Source of the DNA: Spongospora subterranea
Lineage: Eukaryota > Endomyxa > Phytomyxea > Plasmodiophorida > Plasmodiophoridae
DNA length: 28,719 bases
Direction of reading: 5' to 3'
Assembly: GCA_900404475.1 (NCBI GenBank)
Contig: OUQQ01000327.1
Coordinates: 1-28,719, forward strand
Positions 22,055 to 28,719 of the stretch are shown here, piece by piece. Numbering within the stretch: position 1 is the stretch's first letter; every line of letters begins with the position of its first letter. Below the pieces are notes generated by a model, which was not told the origin of the DNA, did no database searches, and saw only the letters and a list, made by a program, of their open reading frames with translations. Made by a program: the position numbers and the translations under genes.

Positions 22055-22384
22055 GCTGCCCCGTTATTGGCAAACGCAAGGATTCTGTCTCCGGTTGCTC
22101 GCTTCTATATGCGATCGTGGATTACTGAATTAGAGAAGTGCGGATTACTTTTTGCAAATCATAATCCGTCATGGGCACTACCTGCGTTCGTAGTTGATCC
22201 CTTCAAGAAACCTCGCATGGTTATTGATATGGTTCCCGCGAACAAATCAATGGTAAAATTCTATTTTCCTATGCCTCACTTACAGTCTTTCGGATGTCAC
22301 TTACGCAACTCTTCTGTTTATTTCACGTTGGATTGTTTTAAACGATACTGGCAGTTTCCTGTTGAAGGCGATCGATCTAGAAAT
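22055..22384 (+). pseudogene. Ty3/gypsy reverse transcriptase, 5' fragment
   Basis: The frame encodes the beginning of a Ty3/gypsy RT: YMRSWITELEKCGLLF, NPSWALPAFVVDPFKKPRMV, IDMVPANKSMVKFYFPMPHL and VYFTLDCFKRYWQFPV, corresponding to the fingers and first palm motifs up to the conserved F-x-LD-x-x-x-x-YWQ. Similarity stops at about 22370, before the YxDD box, and a short repeat shared with the right edge follows. There is an ambiguous base (n) at 22029. It is a truncated copy lacking the catalytic core. Confidence 0.85.
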
Positions 22385-22431
22385 TTGGCTCGTCGTAATA
22401 GAAGGTGTCATGTGATTGTTGCTGGTGATCA

Positions 22432-22512
22432 CTGTTGCGCCGTAGGGCGTTGGAGAGGCAGTGTATTATTTATGCGAGCGGAATGAGCAGCTGTACTACA
22501 GGACTGGTATGA
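22432..22512 (+). repeat. Dispersed repeat, copy A
   Basis: This block matches 27984-28078 almost base for base, apart from a clean 14-nt internal deletion and a few substitutions (shared: gaggcagtgtattatttatg and gcagctgtactacaggactg). Downstream of this copy the plus-strand frame continues open with DWYEKSAKAHHILNKITYREQ (partly visible), hinting that the repeat derives from a plus-strand-coded element protein. Confidence 0.9.
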
Positions 22513-22549
22513 GAAGAGCGCTAAGGCGCATCATATTCTTAACAAGATC

Positions 22550-23669
22550 ACTTATCGTGAACAATGAACTCGGGAATCGGCAGTTTTGTCGCGCAGCGAT
22601 GAATCAATGGATCGACGGAATCATCAACCATCGGGACCGGGTCTTCCAACAAACGCGACCGCGACCGCAGCCCGCCGACACCTCGATAAACGTGGTCGAC
22701 GTGGCCGGTCAGGTACTTGTCAAGGTCGAGATCATGCTGCGATAGTGTTTGGACAGACGATCCTTAGAGCAGATCAGCATAGGTCGGATCGACTCGGCGC
22801 ATGACGCCGTCGGGGCCGACGCGCCCGAGAACCAAGTTCGGGTCGTCCATGCTTTCTTGTTGCGAATCCGACCACAGCTAATACATGTCGAGAACGCCAT
22901 TGTGTGCCACGTACTCGGCGTAGAATCCTGAATGGCCAACTGTCGCATTGGCCGGTGGCATGTTCAGATGGCGAGGGCTGGTGGAACGAACAGCTCCGAG
23001 CGAAGAAATCGCTTCAAACTCAATTGTAGCGATATATCAAGGAAAATCGTCCATGCCTTGTCCTCGGCAAACGCCTCTGGCATATCAAAAAACGATTCCG
23101 CCGCCGAACCGTTGCGGATGGGGCAGAACAAGATGTTCGACGGCGGGAATGACAGAAGTTCAGTCAGGCACATAACTCGAACTTTGTCGAGGTCGTCACC
23201 CTTTAACTCGCCCAGCGCGCGTGCCTCATCGGCGCCGATCTTGCGTTCCTTGATCAGGAAAGCGGAATGATATGCACTGGCCCATGCAGGACAACAAAGC
23301 AGCTGCACAGCGCTGCGCACGACTTGGCACATGAAGGATTTGACATTAGGATCGGGGATGAACAGTCGCTCGATCAGGCCGTTGCCGGCACGATCTCGAA
23401 GTGCAAGCCACGACATTGCGATTCAGATGAAGTTGTACTCAAACTCCTGATTCCGATGAACCTCCGATCCGCAGACGAAGCGCGAACGGCAAACGAATGG
23501 ACTCAAACGTGGGAGAGAGAGACACGCTGGCAGCAGGTTGGAAAGACGAATGGTGGAGGATTATCCCGGCCACCTCGAAACCGTCACTGACCGTGAATAG
23601 ACGAACAGAGTGTTGCTCAATCCGTTCAGAAATTATTGACGATTTGCCAACAAAAACCGTCAATGCCAA
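22550..23669 (-). other. Unidentified minus-strand open frames, possible multi-exon gene or element ORF
   Basis: Three long frames lie in series on the minus strand: 23669-23439 (from an ATG, MALTVFVGKSSIIS), 23416-22964 (150 codons, with LIKERKIGADEARALGELKG and FLDISLQLSLKRFL) and 22948-22709. A further frame near 22900 reads HNGVLDMY then DDPNLVLGRVGPDGVMRR. The composition looks protein-like and I recognise no family. Simple GT-AG joins between the first two did not give matching phases, so I cannot present a spliced model. It may be a decayed element gene or a host gene of unknown function. Confidence 0.35.
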
Positions 23670-23694
23670 TGGACCATGCCGTGCATGACCTCAC

Positions 23695-23768
23695 ACACTA
23701 TCATGATAATCACCAAATAGATCATAACGGGACACTATCATGACAATCATCAAATAGATCAACACACG
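23695..23768. repeat. Imperfect 37-bp tandem repeat
   Basis: Two adjacent copies (23695-23731 and 23732-23768) share acactatcatga-aatca-caaatagatca with a few substitutions. They open an AT-rich, gene-free stretch. Confidence 0.85.
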
Positions 23769-24633
23769 CTTCATCAGTGATAATATGGAAATTATGATTT
23801 TGATTGCTTATTTGGTATGGAGCATGAACGCGATAAAACATGAAGATTGTTGGTTGAGCATTTAGATTAGCAATGAGCATGAACAGAAAAGCAATTTGAG
23901 CTGATAGTGAATGAATTGATGTTTAAAGTCCAAACTACCAATTTATAGATTATGTATAGTTTGAAGTCAAATACTGACTACGTATAGATAAGTCATATAT
24001 TGACTCTGATACAGTAATCCATTCATTGCTACCAGATTACCGTTCCAGTATTCGAGTTGGTTAGACTCTACAATGAACAGTTATATCCATTTGTTGCAAT
24101 AATGAAAATGAAATAAAAATGAAATGAAACGACAAGTAACAAGCGACACGCGCCCTCAATTTGAATATTTGGAAGGGCGCGCGACAAAATGATTTACCAG
24201 AATAGACACGTGCCCTCATTTTGGATATTATGAAAGTACGCGGCCTCAATTTGGATTCACGATGGCGCCACGTTTTCAATTCATTTTGATAATGGAGGAT
24301 CATCGTTCACATCGATATCTGGCTTTAACGGTTCTTCATCAGCAATGTAAATTTACGGCGTTCGGTAACTACAGTAGCGCTAGTTTCATCTCGTGAGACT
24401 GTAGTTGTTAGGTTGCGCTCCTCACCACTGTACACCTACTGGCAGACAGTCCGCCGGTCTCGTCACACAGCCTACCGGCGGACAGACTGGTTTGCCGCTC
24501 ACTGATTTGTATTTCAACAGACGACCGACTCTGAATGGCAAATTGCCGCATGGCGAGAAAGTCTGCGTAGTGGTTAATTAAACCCGGTCCAGTCTTGGTC
24601 CAGAGTGCAGCTTCTCGGACTCGTCTTTTCCAA
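23769..24633. other. AT-rich spacer with degenerate repeats and hairpins
   Basis: No coding sequence was recognised. Three spaced copies of a 23-nt word, roughly cacg[ct]gccctca[at]tttg[ag]atatt, occur near 24148, 24211 and 24237. The first is part of a hairpin (cgcgccct with agggcgcg, about 24149-24183). A second hairpin has perfect 10-bp arms gtccgccggt (24449-24458) and accggcggac (24474-24483). Promoter elements for the ORF that starts at 24634 may lie at the right end. Confidence 0.5.
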
Positions 24634-25182
24634 ATGTACGCGAGCAAAAAACGCTGCCGAAGTGGCCGCAAGGTAGCTAAGGCGACAGTTATACATAAGA
24701 TTCTGACATTTTCGAATGACGAACGGCACCTGGGCGCCGTTATGTCCTGCGTGCAAGAACTGATAATTGACGATGACGATCCCGCTGTAATTTTTGATTG
24801 GTCCCTCAGCGCGCTTCATTTATTCGTAAATTTTTGCAACGGTGGCGCTAGAGTGCCAGCGCCTCCGGCGTTCATCACGACCGCTCCGGGCACGATGACT
24901 ATGCAGAGTATTACCAATGATCTCATCTCTAATGTCGCCGCAGTCGCCGGTGGACGTCATGGGAATGTAATTCTGGCCCCAAACAACATGTCCCAGTTTG
25001 TTAATATCCACAGGATTTTAACAGACATTGAAATGGACCCATACATGCAAACTGCGATGACGAATTCGGTTCCCGTTGGGTCGTTTCTTGCGACGGTCTT
25101 CCATCTGACCGACAAAGCATCCCGGCCCGTCCCATCCGCCCTCGTCGCTCCCCCGGTTCCGTGGCGCCAAGTTTTTCAGTAA
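24634..25182 (+). CDS. Hypothetical protein, 182 aa
   Basis: An uninterrupted ORF from the ATG at 24634 (MYASKKRCRSGRKV) in a neighbourhood where most frames are broken. The N-terminus is strongly basic (residues 1-20). An acidic patch (ELIIDDDDPAVIFDW) follows, then a Pro/Ala stretch (ARVPAPPAFITTAPG), then a mixed alpha/beta-like region with NMSQFVNIHRILTDIEMDPY, and a Pro-rich tail (ALVAPPVPWRQVFQ). No signal peptide or membrane segment is seen. A basic head with a compact body could suit nucleic acid binding or a particle protein, but I do not recognise a family. It could be a host orphan gene, an element accessory gene or an integrated foreign gene. Confidence 0.5.
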   Translation: MYASKKRCRSGRKVAKATVIHKILTFSNDERHLGAVMSCVQELIIDDDDPAVIFDWSLSALHLFVNFCNGGARVPAPPAFITTAPGTMTMQSITNDLISNVAAVAGGRHGNVILAPNNMSQFVNIHRILTDIEMDPYMQTAMTNSVPVGSFLATVFHLTDKASRPVPSALVAPPVPWRQVFQ

Positions 25183-25848
25183 AGAAAAAACTCATTTAAC
25201 ACGACTTGGGATTAAATGGCGGTGTTTGTTTTTCGGGAAACGGTTGGCGAAAACATTTGAAAATGGGTTTTTAACAACGGCTAAATAGCCTTGTCACCTA
25301 AATAGACACTAATAGGCAAGCAAATGGTCAGAAAATATACGGCATCATGGAAATCCCTACATGGTTAAATCCAATTAACATGTCCACGCCATTTTCTCGT
25401 CCACCATTATCCAGTCAACCTTTATTATCAATATGTCCTTGTGATGGTTTACTATTACCATTACCACCACCTCCATTATCACCATCAAGTAGAGAAGCTA
25501 TAAATAAATCACACAAGCGAAGGGATAACGTAAGAATGCAGGACACTAAACAAAGGAGGACAAAAGCTAGAATGAATTTTATTATTTGATACTAATTGAA
25601 AAGACACGAGACCTACGGTATCGATCAATCGCCTGGGTTTGAGGTACTGTAGATATTAAGTATAGGAACTAATTGCTATCTATGTTAAAGAAATCAAAAA
25701 GCATCAAAAAAGGATTGAAAAATCTGACTGAAAAGCTCGCGAATATCAATATAGATAAGGAATAACAACTAACTTAACTTTTTTTGTCTCAAAAAATCTG
25801 ATCGGTACGAAATAAAGTCATTTCTTTACTGCAGCTCGCGCCACCGAT
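25183..25848. other. AT-rich spacer with a small proline-rich ORF
   Basis: The sequence changes abruptly to AT-rich with simple A/T runs. An 80-codon ORF (25347-25589, +) starts MEIPTWLNPINMSTPF, contains LLLPLPPPPLSPSS and ends in a basic segment (KSHKRRDNVRMQDTKQRRTKARM). Codons are strongly A/T-ending, unlike the conserved genes here, so it may be low-complexity chance. The left end of the mariner-like copy may lie near 25690-25720. Confidence 0.3.
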
Positions 25849-26940
25849 TTATGCATGATCTTTTAGTGATTCACTCACTTCTTCTATCACTGCTGGGTCA
25901 AAGTCAAGAGTGGCTGGGAGGGAATTACTACGCTCGAAACGCTCTTTACCCGTGTGAGGGACCTTGTAATCGATCCCTTCATCATTTTGCATAGTTTTAA
26001 TCATGCAATACTGTAGTGTGAGGAACACGTGGTTTAGCCTAGTTTTCTCCAACTCGTGAAACGCATTTTCCACTGCCTCGATCAGCTGATCAGTAGTTTT
26101 CGGAGCGCATCAATGCTGAAGCGATTGGATGGCATTAAAGAACCCTAAGTCCAGCACAGTCATGCCAGGGCTGTTTGGGGGCTGGCAGCGCAATCTGATC
26201 GTAACCATCGGATTCTGCTGCATTAACGAACGCCTCGTCCATGGGTGACAAATGCGGCTTTGCGTTGTCTTGTTGGATATATATTGGACAATGTCTGGCA
26301 TCGACACGTTGCCATCATGACTTGATTGCAGGCAACACGTTGTGCATTATCATATCGCGATCTTTATCTTTGGTCACTGTCACAGGTTTCGTTATTAGCG
26401 TTCCTCCAAGACGATTCTGTTGCTTCGCATCGCGGGCGCTTTGATAACAAACGGTCAGATGTCAAGTTTGCCATCGAAGATCTTTTTGTCATGATGGTCA
26501 TATCTGGGACGAGCAACGGCCGCAAGGAACATCACCTTCTTCAAAAAACGCTTTGATTTACACTAACGTATCGGGTCATCTTCGCCGTCAGCCAAATGAA
26601 ACGTCTTGGTCGCCGTGATCACGAAAAACCATTTTTCATCGACGTGAACTACGTCGAACATTTCCTGGAACCTCGTGGACCCAGACACCAACATCGACAG
26701 GCAAAATTCCAGTCGGGCGATCTTGGTTGACTCCGTCAAAAGAGGTTTAATCGCGTTCGAATGCCGGCGGATTGTCCCCTCTTCAACGCGTCTAGCTAAA
26801 GTGGAACGGGAAAATCCGGTTGCCTCTGCCATGGAACGAATAGAAGATCGGCGAGAAAGCGGTACGTCAAGCAGGGCTGATGGGATGTTTTCGATGTTCT
26901 TCCTACCGCCGTTCGTAAAATGGCTGTTGACACACGGCAC
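25849..26940 (-). pseudogene. Mariner-like (plant/oomycete MLE type) transposase pseudogene
   Basis: Read from 26940 downward: helix-turn-helix region with VPLSRRSSIRSMAEATGFSR and STLARRVEEGTIRRHSNAIK, the linker LTESTKIARLEFCLSML, first catalytic Asp in VHVDEKWFF, then in another frame KKVMFLAAVARPRYD and FDGKLDI-PFVIK with stops. The second Asp lies in QQDNAKPH, reached through a frameshift near 26270. The third is in PPNSPGMTVLDLGFFNAIQS, and the C-terminus reads AFHELEKTRLNHVFLTLQYC and YKVPHTGKERF. All three acidic positions can be found, but at least three frame breaks separate them. The similarity is to the MLE group common in plants and oomycetes. Confidence 0.85.
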
Positions 26941-27031
26941 CAGCGCTCCTTACGCCAGATGCACTTGTGACTGTGACAGTTTCATTCACCAAAAACTATG
27001 GCCGGTACCTGTGGAGCTGGGAGGATATCAC

Positions 27032-27061
27032 TTTTGATCACTTTGCACTTTTTGATCACTT
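27032..27061. repeat. Paired ttttgatcactt words upstream of the mariner-like copy
   Basis: The 12-nt word ttttgatcactt occurs at 27032-27043 and again at 27050-27061, about 90 bp beyond the transposase start. Subterminal repeats of this kind can be transposase-binding sites. A much-diverged counterpart (aatcaaaaagcatcaaaaaa, 25690-25709) may mark the other end. Confidence 0.35.
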
Positions 27062-27983
27062 ACTGCGGAGGAGGCCGCGCAGTTGAGCCAGTGGGTAGAA
27101 AAGACAGTCCGCAAGTCATTATGATGGATTTAGCCGTTAATGACGAACTGACACCTGATCTTATGACCGCTTGATTACTGCTTTCGTCCAGCATTCCACT
27201 TAGACTGCATATCCTCGATTTGATTTCACAGATGGTCGATACGGATGCTCAATGGGCCGCACCCACTACTCCAGTCCCAAACCGCATTTGCTCTCTATCT
27301 AGCAAACCGCGCGGTCTTCCAGGCATCGTAGCACCGTTTCAGCAACCAGACTTTGAGTGGACCACGTTAGCCCAAATTATCTCCAGCCAGCAGTCTGCGA
27401 ATTGATCGATTGAATCAACGAAGTGGGTAATGGTTTTGGTCATGAACGTTTCTGGATTATATATTTCTGAGACAGACATCGTTTACATCTTTCTGGACAA
27501 TTCCACTCTGCAACTCCGTTTAATGATTATAGCCCATTGTGGCTCGGCGGTCATTGTGGACGGTAAAGTTGATTTTGAAACGGGAAATTCATGATCTCAA
27601 ACTATATGTCTGTGGTCCCCGTTGTCCGTTTTGCAAAAAGATGACGCCGTCTCCGCGTTTTTTTTATCATGTCCTTCGTGATAGTTTGTGTTTACGCCGG
27701 CTCCATGTTCAAGACTCGTATAACGCAGTAAACATCGTCATCATTCTGGTCTCGAAATCCATTGCCGATAGGAACGAGAGGAAGTTATATCTGCAATCGC
27801 GAAAATCCATGCCGCACGGTTGTTGAGGAGATAGTCGGCCAAGCGCCTTGTGAACGGCAACGGGAGATTATCCGTCGGGACAAGGGCATGTCTCTTCGCA
27901 TTACCGTATGAGAAATTGGCTAAAATTGGTAAACACCATCAGGCGCAAATCAACCAGGAGGACAATGAATGTATTGTGGTATT
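27062..27983. other. Gene-free stretch, unresolved
   Basis: About 920 bp with only short open frames on both strands. Fragments read as protein-like pieces, for example minus-strand MPGRPRGLLDREQMRF near 27325, but no family emerges and stops are frequent. It is probably eroded transposon sequence between the mariner-like copy and the Ty3/gypsy fragment. Confidence 0.35.
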
Positions 27984-28078
27984 CTGTTGCGCCGTAGAGC
28001 GTTGGATGTATTTAACAAGAGAGGCAGTGTATTATTTATGCGCGCGGAATGCGCAGCTGTACTACAGGACTGGTATGA
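27984..28078 (+). repeat. Dispersed repeat, copy B
   Basis: A 95-nt block almost identical to 22432-22512, with 14 extra bases (tgtatttaacaaga) after gttgga. The integrase-like reading on the minus strand loses family resemblance exactly here, so the block looks like a separate insertion or junction. Confidence 0.9.
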
Positions 28079-28719
28079 AACATCCAGGACATCTTTGATC
28101 TCGAATCCCGCGTCATCATGCGAGAATTGCTTGCAGACATCTTTTGTAATGTTTAGTGTCGAGTCGGCATAGAACCTAAGTCGAGAGGAATGGCAGATTG
28201 AGGATTTTTTCGTATTTATATCCTCAACAGTAAAAACGTAATTCGAATTTACCGCAACAATACGGAAGGGCCCGGTCAAGAGAACCTTCAGCTTATTTTT
28301 TTAAGCATTTAAAGTATTTGATACTAGGACAAAATCTCCCATAGAGAAGTTTGGGTGCTTAACCTTATTTCGCCTAGAATTTTCGCCGTCGGTCACGTTT
28401 CTCCCCGACATGATGCGAAGCTCAGACAGAAACCACGTCGGAGGATCGAGAGCCAAGCAGTCATTAATAACCGTTCCTCCAGTGTAGCTCTTATATCACC
28501 CAGGGAGTGCTTACCTGGAGACGGTGCCTCCTCGGAAACATTGTCAACGAAATATTCCTGAACCGGAGGTTTCTCATCCACAGAATGGGTTGCCATCAGA
28601 CAAATCAGCGCGTCGACATCAATGCCCAAGCGTCGCAAAAAGGTCTTCCCAGCGGGACTTCCGACACAGGAATGTCAGCAACATAAATCTGGTGGCGCGG
28701 GAGGGTAACGCTTCCGGCC
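28079..28719 (-). pseudogene. Ty3/gypsy relic: protease-RT linker joined to integrase C-terminus
   Basis: On the minus strand from the window edge: LPRHQIYVADIPVSEVPLGR and RRLGIDVDALICLMA, the V-L-G-x-x-x-L-x-x-LGID block between protease and RT. Within about 180 nt this gives way to integrase C-terminal sequence: KHPNFSMGDFVLVSN, then after a stop LTGPFRIVAVNSNYVFTVED, SSICHSSRLRFYADS and FEIKDVLDV, which leads into where a chromodomain would begin. RT, RNase H and the integrase catalytic core are missing, so this copy has a large internal deletion plus frame breaks. Confidence 0.75.

Overview
The window is nuclear DNA of a eukaryotic microbe, most likely a protist. Nine conserved genes can be modelled, and seven of them need GT-AG introns. 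All but one of the introns I place are 48-73 nt long; the last NAGLU acceptors are slightly ambiguous. Exon phases close exactly in every model. Genes are packed tightly, with convergent pairs 43-74 bp apart. The set (lysosomal NAGLU, cytosolic eS12, nucleolar RRP36, Rab23 small GTPase, heat-shock-factor-type regulator) rules out a bacterium. I cannot name the species. A Rab23 plus an AIR9-like coiled-coil protein would suit a lineage with a flagellated stage, but that is inference. Two genes are of bacterial type, tRNA(Ile)-lysidine synthase (TilS) and NAD+-dependent DNA ligase (LigA). Both carry host-style short introns, so they are settled nuclear genes and not contamination.

Layout, gene-rich half (1-16.5 kb): NAGLU (+, 159-2912, nine exons); eS12 (-, 2987-3468); coiled-coil protein with an AIR9-like Ig fold (-, 3729-5788); a 1.6-kb spacer holding a long foldback, a Stowaway-like terminal motif and a perfect 33-bp tandem duplication; RRP36 (+, 7392-8074); Rab23 (-, 8118-8918); TilS (-, 9061-10722); PSMD9/Nas2-type PDZ protein (+, 11482-12213); HSF-type factor (-, 12467-13582 or 13652); LigA (+, 14466-16490).

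Layout, repeat-rich half (16.5-28.7 kb): this is mostly a graveyard of transposable elements. It holds a MULE-like element bounded by diverged inverted repeats (about 17.19-20.34 kb), a decayed DDE transposase (20.5-21.33 kb, -), a decayed Gag with a broken zinc knuckle (21.4-22.0 kb, -), a Ty3/gypsy reverse transcriptase start (22.05-22.38 kb, +), unidentified open frames on the minus strand (22.55-23.67 kb), a repeat-bearing AT-rich stretch, an intact unidentified ORF (24634-25182, +), a mariner-like transposase pseudogene (25.85-26.94 kb, -) and, at the right edge, a Ty3/gypsy fragment in which the protease-RT linker lies next to the integrase C-terminus with the middle missing.

The genes do not form a pathway. 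The biological highlight is the presence, within 6 kb, of two intron-bearing bacterial-type genes (TilS and LigA) whose products most plausibly act in an organelle. TilS implies that an organelle genome still encodes a CAU-anticodon isoleucine tRNA. LigA is a rare enzyme class for a eukaryote. No CRISPR array, rRNA gene or convincing tRNA gene was seen. All similarity statements come from motif reading, without database searches.
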